This document shows, one piece after another, positions 30,101-43,305 of a stretch of 64,000 bases of DNA (within the stretch, counting starts at the first letter, position 1; every line of letters begins with the position of its first letter). Both the position numbers and the translations under genes were made by a program. The stretch covers positions 17,122,641 to 17,186,640 of the forward strand of contig OX104122.1 in the NCBI GenBank assembly GCA_944474755.1, read 5' to 3'. A model generated the notes under the pieces. It saw nothing but the letters and a program-made list of their open reading frames with translations, had not been told where the DNA came from and ran no database searches. The stretch comes from Limnoperna fortunei. Lineage: Eukaryota; Mollusca; Bivalvia; Mytilida; Modiolidae.

Positions 30101-33100
30101 AGATCCTTCATGCATGGTAGTAGATAGCATCCTGTGTGGTTGTAGAGATCATTCATTCATGGTAGTAGATAGCATCCAGTGTGGTTGTAGATAACCTCCA
30201 TGCATGGTAGTAGACAGAATCCAGTGTGGTTGTAGAGATCCTTTATTCATGGCAGTAGATAGCATTCAGTGTGGTTGTAGATAACCTCCATGCATGGTAA
30301 TAGACAGCATCCAGTGTGGTTGTAGAGATCCTTCATGCATGGCAGTAGATAGCATCCAGTGTGGTTGTAGAGATCCTCCATGCATGGTAATAGACAGCAT
30401 CCAGTGTGGTTGTAGAGATCCTTCATGCATGGTAGTAGATAGCATCCAGTGTGGTTGTAGAGATCCTTCATGCATGGTAGTAGACAGAATCCAGTGTGGT
30501 TTTAGATATACTTCATGCATGGTAGAAGATAGCAGTGTGTTTGTAGAGATCCTTCATGCATGGTAGTAGACAGCATCCATTGTGGTTGTAGATAACCTCC
30601 TTGCATGGTAGAAGATAGCATCCAGTGTGGTTGTAGAGATCCTTCATGCATGGTAGTAGATAGCATCCAGTGTGGTTGTAGAGATCCTTCATGCATGGTA
30701 ATAGACAGCATCTAGTGTGGTTGTAGAGATCCTTCATGCATGGTAGTAGACAGTATCCAGTGTGGTTTTAGAGATCCTTCATGCATGGTAGTAGACAGCA
30801 TCCAGTGTGGTTGTAGAGATCCTTCATGCATGGTAGTAGACAGCATCCAGTGTGGTTGTAGAGATCCTTCATGCATGGTAGTAGACAGAATCCAGTGTGG
30901 TTGTAGAGATCCTTCATGCATGGTAGTAGACAGCATCCAGTGTGGTTGTAGAGATCTTTTATGCATGGTAGTAGACAGAATCCAGTGTGGTTGTCGATAA
31001 TCTGTATGCATGGTAGTAGACAGCATCCAGTGTGGTTGTAGAGATCCTTCATGCATGGTAGTAGATAGCATCCAGTGTGGTTGTAGATAACCTTCATGCA
31101 TGGTAGTAGACATAATCCAGTGTGGTTGGAGAGATCTTTTATGCATGGTAGTAGACAGAATCCAGTGTGGTTGTAGATAATCTGTATGCATGGTAGTAGA
31201 CAGCATCCAGTGTGGTTGTAGAGATCCTTCATGCATGGTAGTAGATAGCATCCAGTGTGGTTGTAGATATCCTTCATGCATGGTAGTAGACAGAATCCAG
31301 TGTGGTTGTAGAGATCCTTCATGCATGGTAGTAGACATCATCCAGTGTGGTTGTAGAGATCCTTCATGCATGGTAGTAGATAGCATTCTGTGTGGTTGTA
31401 GAGATCCTTCATGCATGGTAGTAGATAGCATCCAGTGTGGTTGTAGATAACCTTCATGCATGGTAGTAGACAGCATCTAGTGTGGTTGTAGAGATCCTTC
31501 ATGCATGGTAGTAGTTAGCATCCAGTGTGGTTGTAGATAACCTCCATGCATGGTAATAGACAGCATTCAGTGTGGTTGTAGATAACCTCCATGCATGGTA
31601 ATAGACAGCATCCAGTGTGGTTGTAGAGATCCTTCATGCATGGTAGTAGATAGCATCCTGTGTGGTTGTAGAGATCATTCATTCATGGTAGTAGATAGCA
31701 TCCAGTGTGGCTGTAGATAACCTCCATGCATGGTAGTAGACAGAATCCAGTGTGGTTGTAGAGATCCTTCATTCATGGCAGTAGATAGCATTCAGTGTGG
31801 TTGTAGATAACCTCCATGCATGGTAATAGACAGCATCCAGTGTGGTTGTAGATAACCTTTATGCATGGTAATAGACAGCATCCAGTGTGGTTGTAGAGAT
31901 CCTTCATGCATGGTAGTAGATAGCATCCTGTGTGGTTGTAGAGATCATTCATTCATGGTAGTAGATAGCATCCAGTGTGGTTGTAGATAACCTCCATGCA
32001 TGGTAGTAGACAGAATCCAGTGTGGTTGTAGAGATCCTTCATTCATGGCAGTAGATAGCATTCAGTGTGGTTGTAGATAACCTCCATGCATGGTAATAGA
32101 CAGCATCCAGTGTGGTTGTAGAGCTCCTTCATGCATGGTAGTAGATAGCATCCAGTGTGGTTGTAGAGATCCTTCATGCATGGTAGTAGACAGAATCCAG
32201 TGTGGTTTTAGATATACTTCATGCATGGTAGAAGATAGCAGTGTGTTTGTAGAGATCCTTCATGCATGGTAGTAGACAGCATCCATTGTGGTTGTAGATA
32301 ACCTCCTTGCATGGTAGAAGATAGCATCCAGTGTGGTTGTAGAGATCCTTCATGCATGGTAGTAGATAGCATCCAGTGTGGTTGTAGAGATCCTTCATGC
32401 ATGGTAATAGACAGCATCTAGTGTGGTTGTAGAGATCCTTCATGCATGGTAGTAGACAGTATCCAGTGTGGTTTTAGAGATCCTTCATGCATGGTAGTAG
32501 ACAGCATCCAGTGTGGTTGTAGAGATCCTTCATGCATGGTAGTAGACAGCATCCAGTGTGGTTGTAGAGATCCTTCATGCATGGTAGTAGACAGAATCCA
32601 GTGTGGTTGTAGAGATCCTTCATGCATGGTAGTAGACAGCATCCAGTGTGGTTGTAGAGATCTTTTATGCATGGTAGTAGACAGAATCCAGTGTGGTTGT
32701 CGATAATCTGTATGCATGGTAGTAGACAGCATCCAGTGTGGTTGTAGAGATCCTTCATGCATGGTAGTAGATAGCATCCAGTGTGGTTGTAGATAACCTT
32801 CATGCATGGTAGTAGACATAATCCAGTGTGGTTGGAGAGATCTTTTATGCATGGTAGTAGACAGAATCCAGTGTGGTTGTAGATAATCTGTATGCATGGT
32901 AGTAGACAGCATCCAGTGTGGTTGTAGAGATCCTTCATGCATGGTAGTAGATAGCATCCAGTGTGGTTGTAGATATCCTTCATGCATGGTAGTAGACAGA
33001 ATCCAGTGTGGTTGTAGAGATCCTTCATGCATGGTAGTAGACATCATCCAGTGTGGTTGTAGAGATCCTTCATGCATGGTAGTAGATATCATCCAGTGTG

Positions 33101-33745
33101 GTTGTAGAGATCCTTCATGCATGGTAGTAGACAGCATCCAGTGTGGTTGTAGATATCCTTCATGCATGGTAGTAGACAGAATCCAGTGTGGTTTTAGAGA
33201 TCCTTCATGCATGGTAGTAGATAGCATCCAGTGTGGTTGTAGATATCCTTCATGCATGGTAGTAGACAGAATCCAGTGTGGTTGTAGAGATCCTTCATGC
33301 ATGGTAGTAGATAGCATCCAGTGTGGTTGTAGATATCCTTCATGCATGGTAGTAGACAGAATGCAGTGTGGTTGTAGAGATCCTTCATGCATGGTAGTAG
33401 ATATCATCCAGTGTGGTTGTAGAGATCCTTCATGCATGGTAGTAGACAGCATCCAGTGTGGTTGTAGAGATCCTTCATGCATGGTAGTAGACAGCATCCG
33501 GTGTGGTTGTAGAGATCCTTCATGCATGGTAGTAGACAATATCCCGTGTGGTTGTAGATAACCTTCATGCATGGTAATAGACAGCATCCAGTGTGGTTGT
33601 AGATAACCTTCATGCATGGTAGTAGACAGCATCCAGTGTGGTTGTAGATAACCTTCATGCATGGTAGTAGATAGCTGTGTGGTTGTAGATAACCTTCCTG
33701 GATGGTGGTAGATTGCATCTAGTGTGTTTGTAGATTGCTTTATGC
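27184..33745 (+). repeat. 45-bp minisatellite, about 146 units
   Basis: Units of 45 bp around CCTTCATGCATGGTAGTAGA and ATCCAGTGTGGTTGTAG, with recurring GAGATCC versus GATAACC and ACAGC versus ATAGC variants. Because 45 is a multiple of three and the unit lacks stops in several frames, open frames up to 444 codons (minus) and 221 (plus) appear; both strands and overlapping frames are open and the variants do not respect any codon frame, so I do not call them genes. Higher-order structure: 30500-31480 recurs at 32206-33186, offset 1706 bp. Confidence 0.97.
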
Positions 33746-34640
33746 AGACCAATTTTCGTAAATTTAAGTCTCTTAAATGGGTGGGAGGTACTACTTCAAA
33801 ATGATATCTTACTTTTTTATCTTACAAATGTTATTACGTATATCAGATATTATGAACGTTGAATAAATATGAATACGGCAAACCATAGTTTTGCTTCATT
33901 GTGGTTTTTTATTATTTTATCATCCTCACATAATATGATGGTATTCATTTAGAGGTACACTTGTAAACGGAGAAAAAACTATTTAGTTGTCGAGTAAAAG
34001 TAACTCGATTTTCGGGCAAAAAACCCAAATCTTTATGTAAAAATATTTTTAATTCGTACATGTAGTTATAAAATAATATTTCTATCAATAACATTTAAAA
34101 GTAACATTTGACTTGAACGCTCATTAAATAGAGTCACCACACTTTTCTTGCTTTTTCTCTGGTCAATCTAAATTCATCAGTCACCGAGGCCTGTTGAATG
34201 TATTTTGATTAACACGTATATGGTATATTTAATTAATTTGGAAAAAAATGGAAACTAAGCTTGAATATTTGTTTATTTTCTTGAAAAAGAAAAAAAACAT
34301 ATCTTGCTAGAAGTATCTAAGTAAAACTATTATTATATATATATATTTATATAAACAAAGAGTGCTCGATTATTCTTGGTCTGCAATTGTCTCAGTAACA
34401 ATTTTTGTTAGGAGTTGTGTCCCTTTCACTATTATTTTTTTTTAAATAGCTCCATCTTTCGGTTGTTATACGAGAGTATTCAGGAATATAAAACGTAAAC
34501 ATATAACAAATCTACAGATCCTCCCTTTTACGAAGGAGAGACATAATGTTTTTCCTCTGATTATAACGTAATGACGACAATGCTTTTATACTCTCAAACA
34601 GAAAATCAAACTCTGAGATGACCGGGTTGGAAAGCAAGTG
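33746..34640. other. AT-rich unique DNA
   Basis: No exon or element recognised; short (TA)n near 34335. Confidence 0.45.
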
Positions 34641-35245
34641 ACTTATTAAATAAGAAACTGTTTACAATTTGTTTGAAGTAGGTTTTTAGTCTGTTTAGGA
34701 GAAGTTGACTACACAAAAACAGAACCATCATGTATAAAATGTGCTAATAATGTTTCCATGAATAGAAAAATAGGAAAACATTCCTTGAACAATTTCATTA
34801 ATCCGGTGCACAACTTAAATAGGTTTACAATCTTTTTATTGAAGTTTCAAGGATATGGATTGAAAGCTGTAGGAGGAGTTGATTACACAAAATAGGCATC
34901 CTCTTTTTGAAAAAAATTTCTGAACAGTTCCAAAGTTTAAAAAAAAATGGGATAAAGTTCCTAGAACAATTCAGCAATAACAGGTTCTATATTTTTACAA
35001 TATTTTAGTGAAGTTTCAGGGATCTGGGTTGAAAGCTGAAGGAGTAGTTGATTACACAACATATGTAACCACTTTGGTAAAATGCTGACAAATGACTTAG
35101 TTCCCAAGTCAGGAAAATTAGGAAATAAATCCTCAAACAATTGCATAATAGCAGGTGCACATCTTCAATACATGGGTAATCTTTCTGCGAAGTTTTAGAG
35201 GTCTGGATTGAAAACTGTAGGAAGAGTTGATTACACAAAAACAGG
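34640..35245. repeat. degenerate ~175-bp tandem repeat, about 3.5 units
   Basis: The landmark (G/A)AGTTGATTACACAA recurs near 34702, 34876, 35046 and 35226, each preceded by GAAGTTT..GG.T.TGG.TTGAAA. The last units are the best conserved. The minus frames at 34961-35238 are products of this repeat. Confidence 0.75.
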
Positions 35246-36540
35246 TAATCTGTTTACCCCGCCCGCCCCCACCCGCCCGTCAAAGCTCCCGACTTCGTGC
35301 AATCTGGCCAAAAATAAAAGGTATCCGGGCTTCATGTCGAATGTATATATACGAACCACGCATAAAAGGAAAGTGGTCTCTCTGTTTCACAAATCTATAA
35401 ATCTTTGCAAAATGAGATTTACCTCAAATCCTAAAGTTTCCTCAAAACTTAATTTTTACTGATTTATATTTACTCAGAATATGTTAAACCCTGCATTTAC
35501 AGCAATATGTAATAATCCTATAAAAACATAACGATTATTCAAAACATTGTTTCATCGCGGCATACAACTATACAAATAATTATTTGGTATTTATCTAAAA
35601 CTATTTTACATGTTATTTACATCTTTATATTATCTTACGATAATATAGTTTGTTTTCATTTACGATCTGTATTTTTTCTTGTTGATGTGATACATTTCTA
35701 CATCCAGATCAACTTTTCAACCTAATATTTGATTAGTGCTAATCCTTTAGGTAATGCGTTAACAGTTTTCCTTATTTTTAATTTAATTTTGTTGTTGTAA
35801 TTGTGTGATCGGATTGTGAGGTTTGTATCTAGATTATTACCTTCTTTAAACATGACAGTTACGTACATATGGAGTATTTAAATTCGCCGTTCTGTTTTAC
35901 ATTTATATATTATAAAATCTAATTTTAATTGTATTGATGCAAATTATGGCGTGCCGTAGATACTCAGAACGTGCATGTAATTAGTTGTTTAAACTCTGTG
36001 AAACAAAATACATATAAGTGTGCAAACACGTCCGTTGTCAATTTCATACTAATCAACTCATAATTTTTCCCGCAAATAAATTTTCTATCCCAACGGTATT
36101 AGCCTTTGATGAAGGTTTGACCGTATAATTTGTCAAATAACCGAAGAGAAACACGAACAGCTTTATCTTATCCTTGCCGATGAACCTGTAAATTATCTAA
36201 TTATCGCACTCCCCAGATATCCAGTACTGTAGTGTGAGCATGTTTACAAGACAATAAATTTCCTTTATATTGTTTATTATTAGCAATTAAATCCCATTTC
36301 ATCTTTGAGTGTTGATTGATGAACCTTGCAAGTAGTTAATTAAGGATAAGAGAAATATATATATCTTATCATCAATCGTTTATTGATACTTAGACATGGA
36401 TTTAATAAACAATATTTTATAACAATTTTTCAGAGCCTTACTAGATAAGAGACCAGTACTCCAAATACAAATGGCAATCAGAATTCAGCTTAATTAACAG
36501 GACAAGTTTGCCTCGCTTCACAATATCCAGATTGGGTGCA
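35246..36540. other. unique DNA, no supported gene
   Basis: A C-rich patch near 35260-35285 breaks the AT-rich background. The plus frame 35208-35462 starts in the repeat and has no motif. Confidence 0.4.
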
Positions 36541-36542
36541 TT

Positions 36543-36993
36543 CCAGTTTGCCGAATCCCAAATTGCCGATTCCCAGATTGCCACATTCCCAGTTTGCCGA
36601 TTAGAAAATTAATTATATAAATTAAATAATTGAAGTGACATAAAAGGAATTATCGGCTTATAAAATTATAAAGTATCTGCTTGGGACAACAAATATGATA
36701 AGCAGAGAAAAATCAAGTTACTGAACTTTACCGACAATTATCGGTGCTTAATTTAGGCAACCTTTCACAATTATAAATTATCAGCTTTGGCCGTTATTGT
36801 TTTGAATTAATATTAAATAATTAGTGATTGAGAAAATTTAACAAAGAAAATTTTAAAAAGAATTGCATTTAAGTTATTGAACTTAAACAAAATATTTTCT
36901 TTAATGGTAAAATATCAACGAATCGGCAAACTGAGAATCGGCTAATTGGACGCGGCAATCTGGCTATCGGCATTTTGGGATTCTGCAAATTGA
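36543..36993. mobile_element. inverted-repeat element, ~70-bp arms, ~450 bp
   Basis: The left arm (36543-36605) has CAGTTTGCCGAATCCCAAA, GATTCCCAGATTGCC and CAGTTTGCCGATTAG. The right arm (36917-36993) is the approximate reverse complement in the same order. Arms are themselves made of TTGCCGAT-type repeats. The interior is AT-rich and non-coding. Non-autonomous foldback or MITE; no target duplication identified. Confidence 0.68.
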
Positions 36994-37284
36994 CACTAAA
37001 CCGACTAACCAGACCTACAGATTAGACTTAGTGGAAATCTATAAGTAAATGATTTAATTTATAAATAAATTTTTTGGCAATTTATAGTACCTACATACAT
37101 TACAAAAATATTAATTTAGGAAAAAATAGGTTTGTCGAAAGACAAGACACGACAAGAAATTGTATTTAATTTTGGTTCATCATTAACATATAAACATAAT
37201 TTTACCGACTTTTTTGTGTTTGGTCGATAACATTTCAACCTAAAAAAAACATTAAGGTAAAGAATTCGCTCTAATGACATGCAG
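36994..37284. other. AT-rich unique DNA
   Basis: Nothing recognised. Confidence 0.45.
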
Positions 37285-37740
37285 TAGAGAGTCCACTTTC
37301 TTTAGTTCTAAAGACTTTTTTTTATAAATGGAGCAACAGCACGCAGGATTAAAAATTCATTTTTGGTTTATCAAGAAGGGACATGTTTTATTATTTGGTG
37401 TTTTGATATTTATAAAATTTATATTCATCTTCTACTATATTTGAATAGCATTTTTGACGTATTCTATGCTCTCTCTTAATTTATTATATCGTCGTCTTTC
37501 AATTTCTAAAAAGTGGTCGCTTATACTGGTTTTAGTTATGTTTTGTCTATTTTCGGAATTTTTTTTTATTTTTACTATTTCATATATTGTTTTCAAAATG
37601 AAAAGTTTACTTTCTTTAGTAATTGTTTGAAAAATATTTCTGCATAACTATGTTTTAGTTTTGTTTTTAAATTATGATTTTGTCTTAAAATATTAATTCA
37701 TTTAGTTGATCTATATCTTTAGAGATACTAATCATATTAA
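37285..37740 (-). pseudogene. LINE relic, C-terminal end of an RT protein
   Basis: On the minus strand: ITKTSISDHFLEIERRRYNK and a degenerate knuckle region, ending in SLELKKVDSLLH, paralleling ISDHFLEKRD and SLILKKVNTAQIY at 15.6-16.0 kb. Many stops. Same LINE family, independently decayed. Confidence 0.5.
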
Positions 37741-37969
37741 ATAACACACACATTATTTCGCCCCATTTGTCATATAAACATGTACAGCTATTACTATAAC
37801 ATATTTATTTTTGATAAGGATAACAGCAAGTACATATTATTTCCAAGTCTTCTCCAGTATACATTTTTCACAAAAGTGGCAAGGCTTCACAAAAATAGTA
37901 TGGCATGTGCATGTTATCGTACATCATGATCTATTACAAACAAATAATGATATGAACACCTTTATTACT

Positions 37970-38812
37970 TTACAAGCTCTACAACCTGTCACTCCCTGGA
38001 ACAAGGAAACATCACAAGCTCTACAACCTGTCACTCCCTGGAACAAGGAAACATTAAAAGCCCTACAACCTGTCACTCCCTGGAACAAGGAAACATCAAA
38101 ATCTCTACAACCTGTCACACCCTGGAAACATTATAAGCCCTACAACCTGTCACTCCCTGGAACAAGGAAACATTATAAGCCCTACTACCTGTCACTCCCT
38201 GGAACAAGGAAACATCACAAGCTCTACAACCTGTCACTCCCTGGAACAAGGAAACATTAAAAGCCCTACAACCTGTCACTCCCTGGAACAAGGAAACATC
38301 AAAATCTCTACAACCTGTCACACCCTGGAAACATTATAAGCCCTACAACCTGTCACTCCCTGGAACAAGGAAACATTATAAGCCCTACTACCTGTCACTC
38401 CCTGGAACAAGGAAACATCACAATCCATACAACCTGTCACTCCCTGGAACAAGGAAACATTATAAGCCCTACAACCTGTCAATCCCTGGAAACATCAAAA
38501 GCTCTACAACCTGTCACACCCTGGAAACATTATAAGCCCTACAACCTGTCACTCCCTGGAAATATTATAAGCCCTACAACCTGTCACTCCCTGGAAATAT
38601 TATAAGCCCTACAACCTGTCACTCCCTGGAAATATTATAAGCCCTACAACCTGTCACTCCCTGGAAATATTATAAGCCCTACAACCTGTCACTCCCTGGA
38701 AATATTATAAGCCCTACAACCTGTCACTCCCTGGAAATATTATAAGCTCTACAACCTGTCACTCCATGGAACAAGGAAAAATGACAAACCCTACAACCTG
38801 TCACTCTCTAGA
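37970..38812 (+). repeat. 42/35-bp minisatellite
   Basis: About 22 units around ACAACCTGTCACTCCCTGG. Longer 42-bp units carry AACAAGGAAACAT; 35-bp units at the 3' side carry AATATTATAAGCC. A multi-unit block repeats once with a 203-bp offset (AAACATCAAAATCTC at 38091 and 38294). Frames through it (149 codons plus) are array artefacts. Confidence 0.95.
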
Positions 38813-40544
38813 GCTTAAACAATCAAAGTTTAAAGCTCAATTTTCTGGTCAGGTTTGCAGAATCGTGATGGTTGTCAATGACTGGAAGTAATAATTAACC
38901 TAAAATTATTGCTTATTGTTTTCCAAAACAGGTTTGCTCTATAACTCCTTTACTTTTGTACAAGACTCAACATTTAATGACGTTCAAACACCGTGGAAAA
39001 ATATTTAAAGGGACAATTCAGTTATCGACAATGAAAGACGCAATAAGCTTTGTAAAATTTACTCGAAAGTCATATCTGTTTAAATTGTAAACACTGTACG
39101 AAACTAAAACAATAAGTTTACTGAACTTGAACAAAAATTACACTTTATTTTAAACCAAATCAACCAAGCTTTACATCATTTTATGTTTTATCAAAATTCT
39201 ATTACTTTACAAAGAAATCGCTTGTCCAGTCCTTACAGAATATCATATTATGTTCGAAATGAATGTTTATTCTTTTGTTTACTAGTATGTTTCTGTTGCA
39301 GTTTGCAGGACCAAAATTATGATAGCACAATTTTAAAATCAGTATTTATTCCCACCTAAGGTATGACAATGGTGGTGCCTCTGATGCTTTTAATCCAAGG
39401 TGGATGGACAAACTTTCCGTTCGTTATATTATGTCTAGACGATCAGATTGTATAGAAGTTTATATACAATTAATTACTACTATTTTGACTTCCCAAGTAA
39501 GTACTATTTTAAATCTCGATAGTGTATTTTACTTCTCAAACATCAGAAAGCAATGAATTATAAAAGTGGTTACAAACCTAAACATTCCATTGCTGATCAT
39601 ATTTCAAACGGAAAATACATGCAAATCATTACATGTCAGATAAAATACTGAGTATACTTCAGGTCTAAATACAAAACATCTTAGGCTGCCGCTGAGAGGT
39701 CCAATAAACTGGCAAAAATATCATCACGTCCGCAGCTGGACTTGCCAGACTAATAAAACTTCCAAATTCTACAATTTTATAGAACAGAAAGGAAAAAGTA
39801 TTCAATATATAATGTCATCAAAGATTGCTCTGAAATGTTGAAACGCAATGATTATATTGCTTTTCTATTAACATGTAGTAATAGACAATAATATTCTTCT
39901 AGGCATCTGATGAAAGATGACGTAATTTAATTTAACTGTTGTATCATGTCAATACATTTATTTGCATGAAAGTTTATTCATTATCAATTATTTCATCACT
40001 TTATCGCCATCAATTTACGACATGATAGCGTTAAGTGCCACATAAGATTGTTCATAGATAACGTAAGGAATAAAGAGCTCACTATTGAACCTTGATGCAC
40101 ACCACAGATAAAAGAGAATGGGGTGAATTTATTGATTTACGATCTACTATAACCAATAAAACAACAAAACTCAAATATGTCTGTCAGTCATCGAGGTATG
40201 TGTGATCCGCATGTTTAAAAAACCTAAATTGAAAATGTAATTTACCAGTTAACTAGAGAAAAACGATCCCCCACAAGTAAACGGGAGAAAAACCATATAT
40301 AAACAACAACAAAGAAACGAAAAACTCCAAATCAATTAGAGAATGAACGAAAATCAAGAAATTATAGACATCAAATGAATCAGCCAAAGAATCGAATAGA
40401 AAACTACTACGGTTCTTCCTAAATTAAATTGGCAGATTTTTCGAGCGGAATGCGGGAGATTTTTTGCTCGATTACCTAACTCGTACACCATAAAATATAA
40501 ACACTTAATATAGATGCTTCTCTTCTTTTCGTGCCATATTGTCA
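38813..40544. other. unique DNA, no supported gene
   Basis: AT-rich, without recognised exon or element; the minus frame 40354-40554 has no motif. Confidence 0.4.
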
Positions 40545-42600
40545 TATAGACCATTTAGGTTTGGATCAGTTGACGTGTCATATTGTCATAGACCATCTGA
40601 AATCAGTAGACGTGTCATATTGTCATATAGACCATTTGGAATCAGTAGACGTGTCATATTGTCATAGACCATTTGGAATCAGTAGACGTGTCATATTGTC
40701 ATAGACCATTTGGAATCAGTAAACGTGTCATATTGTCATAGACCCTTTGGAATCAGTAGACGTGTCATATTGTCATAGACCATTTGGAATCAGTAGACGT
40801 GTCATATTGTCATAGACCATTTGGAATCGGTAGACGTGTCATATTGTCCGTACCATTTGAAATCAGAAGACGTGTCATATTGTCAATGGCCATTTAGTTT
40901 GGAATTATTAGACGTGCCATATTGGCATGGGTCATTTATTTGGAATCAGTAGACATGTCATATTGTCATAGACCATTTAGGTAAGAGTCAGCAGACGTGT
41001 CATATTGTCATCATAGACCATTTGGAATCAGTAGACGTGTCATATTGTCATATAGACCATTAAGGTTGGTATCAGTAGACGTGTCATATTGTGATAGACC
41101 ATTTGTAATCAGTAGACGTGTCATATTGTCATAGACCATTTAGAATCAGTAGACGTGTCATATTGTCATAGACCATTTGGAATCAGTAGACGTGTCATAT
41201 TGTCATAGACCATTTGGAATCAGTAGACGTGTCATATTGTCATAGACCATTTGGAATCAGTAGACGTGTCATATTGTCATAGACCATTTGGAATCAGTAG
41301 ACGTGTCATATTGTCATAGACCATTTAGAATCAGTAGACGTGTCATATTGTCATAGACCATTTGGAATCAGTAGACGTGTCATATTGTGATAGACCATTT
41401 GGAATCAGTAGACGTGTCATATTGTCATAGACCATTTGGAATCAGTAGACGTGTCATATTGTCATAGACCATTTGGAATCAGTAGACGTGTCATATTGTC
41501 ATAGACCATTTAGAATCAGTATACGTGTCATATTGTCATAGACCATTTGGAATCAGTAGACGTGTCATATTGTCATAGACCATTTGGAATCAGTAGACGT
41601 GTCATATTGTCATAGACCATTTGGAATCAGTAGACGCGTCATATTGTCATAGCCCTATTGGAATCAGTAGATGTGTCATAGACCCTTTAGGTTGGAATCA
41701 GAGATGTGTCATAGACCATCTGGAATCAGTAGACGTGTCATATTGTCATAGCCCTATTGGAATCAGTAGACGTGTCATTTTGTCATAGACCATTTGAAAT
41801 CAGTAGACGTGTCATAGACCCTTTAGGTTGGAATCAGTAGACGTGTCATATTGCCATAGTCCCTTTAGAATGAAATCAGTAGACGTGTCATATTGTCGTA
41901 GACCATAAGAATCAGTAGACGTGTCATATTGTCATCATAGACCATTTGAAATCGGTAGACGTGTCATATTGTCATAGACCATTTGAAATCAGTAGAAGTG
42001 TCATAGATCTGTAGACGTGTCATATTGTCATAGACCCTTTAGGGTGAAATCAGTAGAAGTGTCATATTGTCGTAGACCGTTGGAATCAGTATACGTGTCA
42101 TATTGTCGTAGACCATTTAAGTTGAATCAGTAGACATTTCATATTCTCATAGACTATTAAGTTAGGAATCAGTATAGATATGTCATATTGTCACGGACCA
42201 TTTAGTTTGAAATTATTAGACGTGCCATATTGGCATAGACCATTTGGTTTGGGATTTAATCAGTAGACGTGTCATATTGTCATGGACCATTTAGGGGGAA
42301 ATCAGTAGTTGTGTCATATTGTCATGGACCATTTAGTTTGGAATTATTAGACGTGCCATATTGACATAGACCATTTAGTTTGGAATCAGTAGGCGTGTCA
42401 TATTGTCATAGACCATTTAGTTTGAATCAGAAGACATGTCATTTTGTCGTGGAGAGTTACGTCGGAATCATTTAACAAGTTGGAATCGGTCAATATGTCC
42501 TTGTGTCCTGAATATGTTAGGTTGAAGGTTGAAATCAATCAATTTGTCTTATTGTCAGAGACTAGTCAGTTCGAACTCAGTCACTATGCTCTATGTCGTT
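40545..42600 (+). repeat. 37-bp minisatellite, about 52 units
   Basis: Units around AATCAGTAGACGTGTCATAT followed by TGTCATAGACCATTTGG. The centre (41100-41640) is nearly homogeneous; both edges, especially 42100-42600, are strongly diverged with insertions, the usual pattern when turnover is concentrated in the middle. Confidence 0.96.
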
Positions 42601-43105
42601 GACATATCAGATCGGAAAATGTTTAGTTATTATTTCCCTAACATATAAACCCATAATGATATGATGTGTACCATGGTTGGCGTTATGATGAAAGGTCTGT
42701 TGTAATGGATAATCGTCGATGTCTAGTCAATTCAGAAAAGATGGACACACATGGAAAATAAACCAGTGATTAGGGTATACCCCAGTATGAGATTTTGTTC
42801 AAAACAAATTCGAAATAATAAAAACATCTTTATGTACAAATGCATTATAAGAAAGAATATAGTCACCTTGGAAGATCAGTTTTTGAAAACGAAGTTATCA
42901 AAATTCAGTTTTAAAGATACTGATATTCTTATCATATACATTTATCTACATTGTATCGGATGGATCATTTCTGGAAACGTTTAATAGATCACGAATAAAT
43001 TTGTTTTGCACCCAGTGAATCTGACAAAACCAATCGATTTCACTGAAAACATTGACACCTATTAAACAACAAGAGTTATCTCACCCTTACAGTCACCATC
43101 AGAAG
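42601..43105. other. unique DNA with a 77-codon open frame
   Basis: An ATG frame at 42751-42984 (MENKPVIRVYPSMRFC...) is lysine/isoleucine-rich with no domain recognised; probably chance. Confidence 0.35.
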
Positions 43106-43305
43106 TGTTTGGTTACCTTAATTGAAGTCAACATGCAAGATGAAATACTTTAAAGAAGTAAATTACTCTAGTCAACTGAGATCCGTAGAATCACGACATA
43201 GTTATGTCCGATTATGCACTACTATTAGTGATACCCCTAACAAATGTGGAGATTCAGCAATCTAACAGTCAGTAGTTGCCATTTATAATTGAAGGTAACC
43301 AAACA
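43106..43305. mobile_element. ~200-bp MITE-like inverted-repeat element
   Basis: TGTTTGGTTACCTT (43106-43119) and its exact reverse complement (43292-43305) bound 200 bp of non-coding DNA; the match continues imperfectly to about 18 bp (AATT inside). No target duplication seen. Confidence 0.55.

Noticed and set aside
27184..33745. CRISPR array
   Set aside because: Repeats are directly contiguous with no unique spacers, no cas genes, and the context is animal nuclear DNA.
32418..33752. 444-codon minus frame (and similar frames at 28669-31476) as a repetitive protein
   Set aside because: Product of the 45-bp unit being a multiple of three with few stops; overlapping plus and minus frames are equally open.
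35208..35462. 84-codon frame with a Pro-rich start
   Set aside because: Begins in the ~175-bp repeat and has no motif or splice support.
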